64,000 nucleotides of DNA from JAGVPT01 sp963827085 (GTDB taxonomy: Bacteria; Bacteroidota; Ignavibacteria; UBA10030; UBA8401): contig CAWGZY010000001.1 in assembly GCA_963827085.1 (NCBI GenBank), forward strand, positions 372,001 to 436,000, given 5' to 3'. The notes under the pieces are model-generated. The model searched no databases. It was not told the origin of the DNA and saw nothing but the letters and a program-made list of their open reading frames with translations. The translations under genes and the position numbers were made by a program. Below, piece by piece: positions 51,446 through 58,993 of the stretch. Within the stretch, counting starts at the first letter, position 1. Each line of letters starts with the position of its first letter.

Positions 51446-52672
51446 ATGAAATCGATTACAAAAAATAAGCCGGTTGAAGGAGAAAAATGGGCGACGGGGT
51501 TTCAGCTCATTGAAAAACCGATACCTGTGGTCGAATCTCCTAATGATGTGATAATTAAAGTGTTTGCGGGGGCTATTTGCGGCACCGATGTCGGCATTTA
51601 CAACGCGAAGGAGTCTCTCCGCGTTGAAATGTCGCGAGCGCTGATTTCTCCCGTGACTGTCGGCCACGAATTTTCCGGGCGCATTGTCGATGCGGGCTCG
51701 AAAGCGCGGAGACATATTGCCGAAATCGTTTTTGCAAAAGCAAAGGCGAATACCGCAGTGAGAGAACTTCTTCGTGGTGCGACCGAAGCAACATTCCCAA
51801 AAAGCAAAAAATTTCTTTCGATTGTGGGAGAGCATTTTCACGCATCGGCGGAAATGCATGTGACCTGCGGAAAATGCTACCAATGCCGGCTCGGGGAAAA
51901 GCACGTTTGCCGCAACACGGTGATCAAAGGAGTCCATGACGACGGCGCGTTCGCTGAGTACGTTAAGGTGCCGGCCGGTAATCTTGTGATGTTTTACGAA
52001 AAAGAAATTCCATTGGAGATCGTTGCTTTTATGGACGCGATCGGCAATGCGACGCACACGGTGATGTCCGTAGATGTTAAAGGCCGGAATGTGGTTGTGC
52101 TCGGCTGTGGAGTGCAGGGATTGATGGCCACCGCTGTGGCAAAGTACGCCGGCGCGAAAAAGATATTTGTCACGGATTCTTCCCACGGCGAGTTCTCACA
52201 TGAGAAGCTGGAAGAGCGTCGCTTCCGGATGGCACGCCTCTACGGAGCGGCCGATTGTTTCGATATGGCGCTTCCGAGTGAACGCGTTCGCTTTCACGCC
52301 GTGGTGATGAAAGAAACGAACCAATCCGGGGTCGACGCCGTGTTCGAGATGTCGGGGAGCTACAAGGCATACGAAGATGCGTTCAAGGCGATTCGGATGG
52401 GAGGGACATTTTCCCTCCTCGGACTTCCGGCAGGGACGATGCCGGTTGATTTTGCAGGAGACGTAATTTTCAAAGGCCTCACCATTAAGGGTATTATCGG
52501 CCGCCGGGTTTTCGAAACATGGGTTCAAATGGAGAAGATTCTCAAAGCTGGACTGGCGAAGAAATTCCTTGCAACAGGATTCATTACGCATCAGTTTCCC
52601 TTGGAAAAGTATGAAGAGGCATTCGAAGTGATCCGGCGGGGCGACGCCTTCAAAGTACTGCTGAAACCGTGA
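51446..52672 (+). CDS. tdh: L-threonine 3-dehydrogenase, zinc MDR type, with insertion
   Basis: NAD-dependent medium-chain dehydrogenase that oxidises threonine to 2-amino-3-ketobutyrate, the substrate of the Kbl enzyme encoded next. Catalytic zinc ligands are C45 (GAICGTDVG), H74 and E75 (VGHEFSG). Structural zinc ligands are C141, C144, C147, C155 (CGKCYQCRLGEKHVC). The coenzyme motif is VVVLGCGVQGLM. The substrate could be another secondary alcohol, but the kbl neighbour supports threonine. At 408 residues it is about 60 longer than usual TDH. Much of the excess (about residues 87-130, including AKAKANTAVRELLRGATEAT) is inserted just before the structural zinc lobe and replaces the usual GDRV segment. 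Confidence 0.88.
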   Translation: MKSITKNKPVEGEKWATGFQLIEKPIPVVESPNDVIIKVFAGAICGTDVGIYNAKESLRVEMSRALISPVTVGHEFSGRIVDAGSKARRHIAEIVFAKAKANTAVRELLRGATEATFPKSKKFLSIVGEHFHASAEMHVTCGKCYQCRLGEKHVCRNTVIKGVHDDGAFAEYVKVPAGNLVMFYEKEIPLEIVAFMDAIGNATHTVMSVDVKGRNVVVLGCGVQGLMATAVAKYAGAKKIFVTDSSHGEFSHEKLEERRFRMARLYGAADCFDMALPSERVRFHAVVMKETNQSGVDAVFEMSGSYKAYEDAFKAIRMGGTFSLLGLPAGTMPVDFAGDVIFKGLTIKGIIGRRVFETWVQMEKILKAGLAKKFLATGFITHQFPLEKYEEAFEVIRRGDAFKVLLKP

Positions 52673-52702
52673 TGATTCCGCCCGAGGGACATAAAGAAAA
52701 TA

Positions 52703-52767
52703 AACCGCAAAGGCGCCAAGACGCAAAGAGAAATTAATATTTCCTTTCTTGGCGGCTTGGCGGTTCA
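52703..52767. repeat. CGCAAAGGCGCCAAG hairpin repeat, copy d
   Basis: AACCGCAAAGGCGCCAAGAC at the left is answered by CTTGGCGGCTTGGCGGTT at the right. Lies between tdh and kbl. Confidence 0.8.
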
Positions 52768-52807
52768 AATCATTCTTTTCCAAGTACGAACAATCTAACT
52801 TGAAACT

Positions 52808-54022
52808 ATGGACTACATCGAGCTTGTCACTTCCGAGCTGTCGCGCATTCGCGACGCCAATACCTTTAAATATGAAACGCCTCTGGAATCGGCGCAGGCG
52901 GGCGTCGTTATCGTCAAAGGGAAACCCGTCGTCATGATGGCGTCGAACAATTATCTCGGCATGTCGAATCATCCGGTCGTCCGCAAAGCAGCCATCGAAG
53001 GGATCAAAAACTACGGCTACGGTGTCGCATCGGTCAGGTTTATTTGCGGCACGCAAACGATTCATCTCGAACTCGAAAAGAAAATATCCAAATTTGTGGG
53101 GACGGAAGATACCATTCTGTTTTCATCATGCTTTGCCGCGAACGAAGGTTTTTTTGCAAGCATTGTGAATGAAAAACTTGGCGTAGAAAATTACCGGGAT
53201 GTTATTTACACGGATAGACTTAATCATGCCAGCATCATCGACGGCATGCGTTTGTGCAAGCCCGAAACCACGGACAAGAAAATTTACAACCACGCGGATA
53301 CCGCGCATCTTGACCAGCTGCTCGAAGAAGACAAGGACAAAGGGTACCGGCTTCGCATTGTGGCGACCGACGGCGTGTTCAGCATGGAAGGCGACCTGGC
53401 GCCGCTCGATGCACTCGTTGAAGTGGCGCACAAACACGACGCAATTGTTTTTGTCGACGATTCGCACGCTATCGGCGTGTGCGGAAAATCTGGGAGAGGA
53501 ACGCCCGAGCATTTCAGCGTGCTTGGCAAAGTCGACGTTCTTTCGGGAACGCTCGGAAAAGCGATCGGCGGTGCGGCAGGCGGTTACGTGAGCGGAAAGA
53601 AAGAACTCATTGCGTATCTCCGACAAAAATCTCGCCCGTACACGTTTTCAAATTCCTTGCCTCCTGCCATTGTCTGTGCATGCCTCGCCTCATTCGATCT
53701 TCTCACAAAAGACAAATCGATCGTCCGACGGCTTCACGAGAACACCGCGTATTTCAGGAAGGAAATTAAGGCACTCGGATTCAAAATCATCGACGGAGAA
53801 CATCCGATTGTGCCGGTCATGCTCGGTGAGGCATCGCTCGCGCAGGAAATGAGTGCCGCGATGCTCAAGGCGGGAGTTTACATCAAGGGGTTGTGGTTCC
53901 CGGTTGTCCCGAAAGGAGAGGCCCGGCTGCGGGCTCAGGTCTCCGCCGCGCTTTCAAAAAAGGATATTGACCGGGCACTCGATGCGTTTGAATCGGTCGG
54001 AAAAAAGATGAAAGTGATTTAG
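52808..54022 (+). CDS. kbl: Glycine C-acetyltransferase (2-amino-3-ketobutyrate CoA ligase)
   Basis: PLP-dependent alpha-oxoamine synthase that cleaves 2-amino-3-ketobutyrate with CoA to glycine and acetyl-CoA. The 404 residues show SNNYLGMSNHP, GYGVASVRFICGTQTIHLELE, FVDDSHAIGVCGKSGRGTPEH (cofactor-binding Asp and His), and the PLP lysine in LSGTLGKAIGGAAGGY. The arrangement tdh-kbl gives the two-step threonine degradation route. The paralogous 8-amino-7-oxononanoate synthase BioF is less likely because of the tdh neighbour and the GAGH-like differences (CGTQTIHLELE as in Kbl). Confidence 0.94.
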   Translation: MDYIELVTSELSRIRDANTFKYETPLESAQAGVVIVKGKPVVMMASNNYLGMSNHPVVRKAAIEGIKNYGYGVASVRFICGTQTIHLELEKKISKFVGTEDTILFSSCFAANEGFFASIVNEKLGVENYRDVIYTDRLNHASIIDGMRLCKPETTDKKIYNHADTAHLDQLLEEDKDKGYRLRIVATDGVFSMEGDLAPLDALVEVAHKHDAIVFVDDSHAIGVCGKSGRGTPEHFSVLGKVDVLSGTLGKAIGGAAGGYVSGKKELIAYLRQKSRPYTFSNSLPPAIVCACLASFDLLTKDKSIVRRLHENTAYFRKEIKALGFKIIDGEHPIVPVMLGEASLAQEMSAAMLKAGVYIKGLWFPVVPKGEARLRAQVSAALSKKDIDRALDAFESVGKKMKVI

Positions 54023-54093
54023 CGCTCGCGGTGCATGGTTGTTGTCGAAGATAAGAGGATAATGTCTTTTCCATTCCTTTTTTCACTCAAGCA

Positions 54094-55269
54094 ATGATTC
54101 AAAAAGGTTCTCAGACACTTTCTCAACCGTTGCCGAAGGCGCGCTACGTTTACATCGACCTGCTCCGCGGCTGGGCCGTGCTGGTGATGATTGAAACACA
54201 TGTCACGAACACGTTCCTTGTACCCGCGATCCGATTTCAACCATGGTTCGCAACGTTGAACTTCATCAACGGGATCGTCGCGCCCTCCTTCCTCTTTGTT
54301 GCGGGGTATTCGTTTGCGATTGTCGGACAGCGAAAATGGAACGACTATCTTTCGTTCAACGGTGTGTTCTGGAAACAGGTCGGTCGCATCCTTCAAATCT
54401 GGGCGGTCGGTTACGCACTGCATCTCCCTTTTTTTTCATTCCATAAGCTCGCTTTTCTTATCGGATGGGATGAATGGACATCGTTTTGGCCGGTCGATGT
54501 ACTTCAGTGCATTGCGGTCTCGTTGTTGTTGATGCTTTTGTTAGTTCTGATAGCGAGAAATCACCGCGTTTTTCTTATTCTGCTTTGCGTTTCCGGTTGT
54601 GTCGTTGCATTTGCAAGCCCCTTTGTATCGACAATGAATGTCGATCGCGCGCTGTCGCTTCCTTTTTCCAATTACATCAATTCAGTGCACGGCTCTCTTT
54701 TCCCGGTTTTTCCCTGGATGAGTTTTGTATTGTTCGGCGGTGCAGCCGGAGAGTTGTTTGGGTTTCTCAAAACAAAGATGCCGGAAGGGAAGTTCTTTAC
54801 GCGCGTGTTCGCCGTTGGGATTGTGCTCATTATTCTCTCGATTATTGCAAACCTTCAGCCGATGAAAGTTTTTCCGCCGCATGATTTCTGGACGGCAAGC
54901 CCTGAGTTTTTCTTTATTCGGATGGGAATTGTTTTGATCATTCTTTCGACGCTCTGGTTGTGGGAACGCGCAGCGCATTCGGGAAAATCGGTGGTCAGCC
55001 TTCTTGGATCAGAATCGTTGGTGACTTATACGGGACATTTACTCGTCATCTACGGATTGTTTATTAAGGGAGATAGTCTCGCCATCATCATCGGTGCAAC
55101 GCGTTCTATTCCGGAAGTTGCCGGGATGACCATCCTCCTCATCGGGGCGATGGCGGGGATTGCATACGTCTGGAATTCATTGAAGAAAAAGAGTATGTTG
55201 TATGCGAGAGTGCTGCAGTATTCGATTCTTGCCGTAGTTCTGCTTGTCTTTTTTACGAAACCGTATTAA
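54094..55269 (+). CDS. DUF1624 / HGSNAT-like acyltransferase membrane protein
   Basis: Multi-helix inner-membrane protein (391 residues, about ten helices) of the DUF1624/heparan-alpha-glucosaminide N-acetyltransferase-like group in the acyltransferase-3 clan. The N-terminal signature YIDLLRGWAVLVMIETHVTN carries the R and H typical of the clan, followed by FINGIVAPSFLFVAGYSFAI. A conserved HG motif (SVHGSLFPVFPWMSFVLFGG) appears mid-protein. Substrate unknown. Likely modifies surface sugars or lipids. It follows kbl on the same strand with 71 nt between. Confidence 0.85.
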   Translation: MIQKGSQTLSQPLPKARYVYIDLLRGWAVLVMIETHVTNTFLVPAIRFQPWFATLNFINGIVAPSFLFVAGYSFAIVGQRKWNDYLSFNGVFWKQVGRILQIWAVGYALHLPFFSFHKLAFLIGWDEWTSFWPVDVLQCIAVSLLLMLLLVLIARNHRVFLILLCVSGCVVAFASPFVSTMNVDRALSLPFSNYINSVHGSLFPVFPWMSFVLFGGAAGELFGFLKTKMPEGKFFTRVFAVGIVLIILSIIANLQPMKVFPPHDFWTASPEFFFIRMGIVLIILSTLWLWERAAHSGKSVVSLLGSESLVTYTGHLLVIYGLFIKGDSLAIIIGATRSIPEVAGMTILLIGAMAGIAYVWNSLKKKSMLYARVLQYSILAVVLLVFFTKPY

Positions 55270-55316
55270 TCAATGAACAATGATCAATGATCAATGAACA
55301 ATGAACAATCAGCAAT
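55270..55316. repeat. CAATGATCAATGAACAATG tandem word repeat
   Basis: Six or so tandem variants of CAATGAA/CAATGAT begin one base after the DUF1624 stop codon and end before rmuC. Confidence 0.75.
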
Positions 55317-55339
55317 GGTAAGAGACTGAGACCTAAACT

Positions 55340-56479
55340 ATGGAAATTGTAACACTTATTGTCGTCGCCGTTCTTGCGGGTCTGGTTGGACTATTACTTT
55401 TCAAGAAGCAGGGAGAACAGCCTGTTGCAAACGACCAGTCGGCGGTCTTGATGCAGCAGCAAATCGAATCGCTGAGAGGTGAGGTCTCCCAGAGCCTGAA
55501 AACTGCAACAGATACGATGTTCCAGAGTATGCGGGCGACGTCGGAGAATTTGAATCAACAGGTCGCTCTTGTGACGCAGTCGATCCAAAAAACGACGGAA
55601 CAGGTGAACCAGCAGCTTTCGGCGCAGACCAATACCATCGGCACACGACTTGACACCGCCGCGAAAGTGATCGGGGATTTGCAGAAGAGCCAGGGACAAT
55701 TGCTTCAGGCGACGGAAGAAATGAAGCAGCTCGGTGTAAGTGTCTCCCAGCTCGAAGGGCTGCTCAAGGCGCCAAAGTTGCGCGGCGGGCTAGGTGAATC
55801 GATGCTCGAAGACTTGCTGAAACAGGTCATTCCGGCCTCTTCGTACTCCACCCAATACCATTTTCGCAACGGCAATACCGTCGATGCAATCGTCAGGACC
55901 GCGAACGGCATTATACCGATTGACTCGAAGTTCCCATTGGAGAATTTCAGGAAGATGGTGGAGACGTCCAGCGAGGCCGAAAAAAAATCTTCATATAAAT
56001 TGTTTGTCAGCGATGTGAAGAAACATATCGATGCCATCGCGCAAAAGTATATCGCGCCGGATGAAGGGACGTTCGATTTTGCGCTGATGTACATTCCCGC
56101 TGAGAATATCTATTACGAAACGATCATCAAGAACGATAACTACGAAGACGAGACGAATATCTACAATTACGGAGTTCAGCGCCGCGTCTTTTCCGTTTCA
56201 CCGAACACATTTTATGCTCAGCTTCATGTGCTGGCGCTGGGGTTTAAGGGAATGGAAGTAGAGAAAAGCGCAAAAGAGATCATTCAAAACCTTGCCAGGC
56301 TTCAGGGGGATTTGCAGCGGTTTGCCGACGAGTTTGAAACGGTAGGAAAGCATCTCACCAACGCAAAGAACAAATACGACGAGGCTGCGCGCAAGCTCGA
56401 TACGTTCGAAGAAAAGCTGAAGCACTCTTCTGCAGGGGCGCTTCCGGTGCCCCCTGTTCAGGGTGAACTGTTGTCATAG
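55340..56479 (+). CDS. rmuC: DNA recombination protein RmuC
   Basis: Membrane-tethered protein of the RmuC family with a restriction-endonuclease-like core, thought to limit inversions between repeats. The 379 residues comprise one N-terminal helix (IVTLIVVAVLAGLVGLLLF), a coiled coil (about 35-130, with Q-rich heptads), and the RmuC domain KLRGGLGESMLEDLLKQVIP, HFRNGNTVDAIVRTANGIIPIDSKFPLENF (key elements: DAIV, IDSKFP), DEGTFDFALMYIPAENIYYE. All expected motifs are present. It converges with the YciI-like gene on the opposite strand, 13 nt apart. Confidence 0.95.
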   Translation: MEIVTLIVVAVLAGLVGLLLFKKQGEQPVANDQSAVLMQQQIESLRGEVSQSLKTATDTMFQSMRATSENLNQQVALVTQSIQKTTEQVNQQLSAQTNTIGTRLDTAAKVIGDLQKSQGQLLQATEEMKQLGVSVSQLEGLLKAPKLRGGLGESMLEDLLKQVIPASSYSTQYHFRNGNTVDAIVRTANGIIPIDSKFPLENFRKMVETSSEAEKKSSYKLFVSDVKKHIDAIAQKYIAPDEGTFDFALMYIPAENIYYETIIKNDNYEDETNIYNYGVQRRVFSVSPNTFYAQLHVLALGFKGMEVEKSAKEIIQNLARLQGDLQRFADEFETVGKHLTNAKNKYDEAARKLDTFEEKLKHSSAGALPVPPVQGELLS

Positions 56480-56492
56480 AATTTGTGCTGTG

Positions 56493-56771
56493 TCAGCTGC
56501 CGATGACCACCGACCACGGCCGGATTTCCCACCGAGTTACCAATCCATTCTCGACGAAGGGATCATTTCGGATGAATTCCTCGATAACCGTTTTGTTCTT
56601 TACGTGGAAAACAAGAAGCGCCCGGTCCGCAGGGTCGCTGAAAGCTCCCGCGAGGACGAGGTCTCCTCTCCCGTTTGCTTCCTTTACCAGGCGAAGGTGC
56701 TTTTCGCGAAATGCAGTCCTGCGGGATAGATAATCATCGACCAAGTAGTAGATGAGGGCAAAGTATTCCAT
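56493..56771 (-). CDS. YciI-like protein
   Basis: Small dimeric alpha-beta protein of the YCII/ferredoxin-like fold family, 92 residues. YFALIYYLVDDYLSRRTAFR, the conserved His in REKHLRLVKEANGRGDLVLAGAF, and DPADRALLVFHVKN with ending NDPFVENGLVTRWEIRPW are characteristic. In relatives a His-Asp pair may be catalytic, but the substrate is unknown. No neighbours point to a function. Confidence 0.88.
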   Translation of the reverse strand: MEYFALIYYLVDDYLSRRTAFREKHLRLVKEANGRGDLVLAGAFSDPADRALLVFHVKNKTVIEEFIRNDPFVENGLVTRWEIRPWSVVIGS

Positions 56772-56819
56772 TGCAATTCCTAACGCAGTAATAATAAAAA
56801 GTTCTTCATTTTCGACTGC

Positions 56820-57296
56820 TTACTTGGTTACATCGACGTCGACGATTGGGACATCCCAGTGTCCGAGTAGAATTTCAAATCGCCGCTGTTCCTCTTTTTT
56901 GTATGTCTCTTGATCTGGATACATTTCGCGGATCAGGCTTGCTTCATCAAACCCATCATCCGTTACCTGGATGTTTTTCCATACAAGGGTGACCCTGTAG
57001 TCCCACCGTCCATCCTCGGTGGTATGGTATCGCGGCTTTGCTATTGAAATCTGAAGAATCCTTCCCATTTCCATCTCTTTTTTCATGACTGGAAAATGAT
57101 TCTTTTTGTAGAGCTGGATAAACTCATCGGCATATCCCCATTTCGCCTTGTAATAATACTCTACGACAAATGGCTTTTCTTTAACCGCTGTTTGCGCGGG
57201 AGCTACTCCGTAGATTGCCATCACGAAAATGAATCCAATGCAGAGTAAATGAAATCCAGAAGTACGGCCGGCAGTTTTGTTTTCAGCAAGTTCCAT
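56820..57296 (-). CDS. Exported protein of unknown function
   Basis: Not recognised as a named family. I choose the ATG at 57296 because AAAAGGAG lies 8 nt ahead. An ATG six codons earlier overlaps that site. The 158 residues begin with a signal-like hydrophobic stretch (HLLCIGFIFVMAIYGVAPAQ) followed by FVVEYYYKAKWGYADEFIQLY, an alpha-beta pattern reminiscent of dimeric ferredoxin-like (NIPSNAP/ABM-type) domains. The C-terminal part is charged (DQETYKKEEQRRFEILLGHW). Isolated between two converging or diverging units. Confidence 0.7.
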   Translation of the reverse strand: MELAENKTAGRTSGFHLLCIGFIFVMAIYGVAPAQTAVKEKPFVVEYYYKAKWGYADEFIQLYKKNHFPVMKKEMEMGRILQISIAKPRYHTTEDGRWDYRVTLVWKNIQVTDDGFDEASLIREMYPDQETYKKEEQRRFEILLGHWDVPIVDVDVTK

Positions 57297-57452
57297 TGGG
57301 GTTCTCCTTTTCATGTTTTCATTGATCGTTTAATTGGGTGTGGCATGGTATATACTTTTTTTCTTATTTCCCCCTAGCAAATGTAATCGAGTCCTTGAAA
57401 CAATGTAAAAAATTGTCGATTATTTAACTATCATTTTTATTCAAATATCGCA

Positions 57453-57926
57453 ATGGTTATGGAAAAGAAGATTCTCTTCGTCTGTTTAGGTAATATCTGC
57501 CGCTCACCTGCGGCGGAGGGCATTATGGAAAAAAAGTCAGCTGGACTATCGATCAAGGTGGACTCCGCAGGAACGGCTGGCTACCACATCGGCGCGCTTC
57601 CCGACGCGCGAATGCGTTCCCACGCAAGTAAGCGGGGATACCCGCTCAACAGCCGGTCGAGGAAGTTCAACCCTGCCGTCGATTTTGAGAAATTCGATAT
57701 GATCATTGCGATGGACAAGGAAAACCTTCGCGACCTGCAATCGATGGATAGAGAAAAACAATACAGTGGAAAGCTTTCGCTTATGACCGACTACTGTCAA
57801 AAGATAACGGCGAATGAAGTTCCCGACCCATACTACGAGGGCCCTGAAGGATTTGAATATGTCCTCGATATTCTTGAAGATGCATGCGACGGGCTTTTAA
57901 AAAAACTTGAACATGAACCCGGTTAG
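57453..57926 (+). CDS. Low-molecular-weight protein tyrosine phosphatase family
   Basis: LMW-PTP fold enzyme of 157 residues. The phosphate loop FVCLGNICRSPAAEG has the C-x5-R-S signature, and the general-acid loop is EVPDPYYEGPEGFEYV. An in-frame ATG two codons in (57459) is an equally good start. It overlaps the fructosamine-kinase-like gene by 14 nt. This pairing is known: bacterial FN3K homologues are often next to an LMW-PTP, some of which dephosphorylate ribulosamine 5-phosphates on proteins. So a role in protein deglycation is as likely as tyrosine dephosphorylation. Confidence 0.93.
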   Translation: MVMEKKILFVCLGNICRSPAAEGIMEKKSAGLSIKVDSAGTAGYHIGALPDARMRSHASKRGYPLNSRSRKFNPAVDFEKFDMIIAMDKENLRDLQSMDREKQYSGKLSLMTDYCQKITANEVPDPYYEGPEGFEYVLDILEDACDGLLKKLEHEPG

Positions 57927-58773
57927 TTCGCTTATTGAACAAGCTTTGAAGAAAAATGTCTCTTCTGTGACACCTCTGAGGGGCGGGTCGATTTCGACAG
58001 CGATGAAAGCGGCGCTCAGCGACGGAGAAATTGTTTTCGTAAAGGTTTCGCCTCAACAGAAGGATATGTTTCCGAGGGAAGCGAACGGGCTCCGGGAATT
58101 GGCAAAAGCAGATGCTCTTAAAGTCCCTGCCGTCATATACGTGGATGAAAAGATACTTATTCTTGAATTTCTCCGCCCCTCATCTCCACCGAACCGAAAA
58201 ACGTTTTTTGAAGAATTCGGCAGGCAGTTCGCAGCCCTTCATCGCTGCGTGTCGTCATCGTTCGGTTTTTTTGAAAATAACTATATCGGTTCCACGCCTC
58301 AGGAGAACCTTCCACGTTGTTCGTCGTGGAAAGAATTTTATTGTACCCGCCGTTTGCAGTACCAATTTCTTCTGGCGGAAAAAAACGGATATGCTAATGC
58401 CGAATTGAGCCGGTGCTTTGACTCGCTCTGTGGCCATGCAGACGAGTTACTTCCGGATGACGGAGAACCGCCGGCGCTGCTGCACGGAGACCTATGGGCG
58501 GGAAATTTTCTTTGTGTCGAAAGGGGACTGCCGGCAATCATCGACCCTGCTGTTTATTATGGGCATCGCGAAGCCGATCTTGCCATGACGCTCCTGTTCG
58601 GAGGGTTCGAGGATTCCTTTTATTCAGCATACAACGAAATCTATCCGCTTCGTTCTGGCTGGCAGCAGCGGATGGAACTGTACAAGCTATACCATCTTTT
58701 TAATCACTTGAATCTTTTTGGGGAAGGATATTATGGACAGGTTGTATGCACAATGAGGAAGTTGGTGGAATAA
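57913..58773 (+). CDS. Fructosamine-3-kinase-like protein (ribulosamine/erythrulosamine kinase)
   Basis: Kinase of the FN3K family that phosphorylates sugar adducts on amines so that they fall off, repairing glycated proteins. The ATG at 57913 gives 286 residues. Visible are the glycine-containing LRGGSISTAMKAAL loop, the Lys in EIVFVKVSPQ, the FPREANGLRELA segment, the catalytic loop LLHGDLWAGNFL and the metal Asp in AIIDPAVYYGHREADLAMTLLFGG. All kinase residues are intact. Translation is likely coupled to the upstream phosphatase. Confidence 0.93.
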   Translation: MNPVSSLIEQALKKNVSSVTPLRGGSISTAMKAALSDGEIVFVKVSPQQKDMFPREANGLRELAKADALKVPAVIYVDEKILILEFLRPSSPPNRKTFFEEFGRQFAALHRCVSSSFGFFENNYIGSTPQENLPRCSSWKEFYCTRRLQYQFLLAEKNGYANAELSRCFDSLCGHADELLPDDGEPPALLHGDLWAGNFLCVERGLPAIIDPAVYYGHREADLAMTLLFGGFEDSFYSAYNEIYPLRSGWQQRMELYKLYHLFNHLNLFGEGYYGQVVCTMRKLVE

Positions 58774-58993
58774 AGTTATTTCTTTAAGCTATTCCGCTGG
58801 ATTAAATGTTTCAACCTTCCAGGCGGCAAGTCTGGACAATAGACTGTTCTCGGAGTTGAGTCCCGGACCAGAAATGGATTCAATATGATGATAGGATTGC
58901 GGGTTGTAAAACAAAGGGGAAGAGGCAGTTGATTTCTATGATTGGGTTAATTCTTATCGTGGCCAATCACATTGATCGCACCGTGAGCGGTGT

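Noticed and set aside
55270..55316. Possible CRISPR array
   Set aside because: Repeats are 6-8 nt tandem words without unique spacers, and no cas genes are nearby.
58774..58993. Possible small RNA or gene between the kinase and the propeller genes
   Set aside because: Only a weak CACCG/CGGTG pair near 58980 and no open frame or T-run. Nothing supports a feature.
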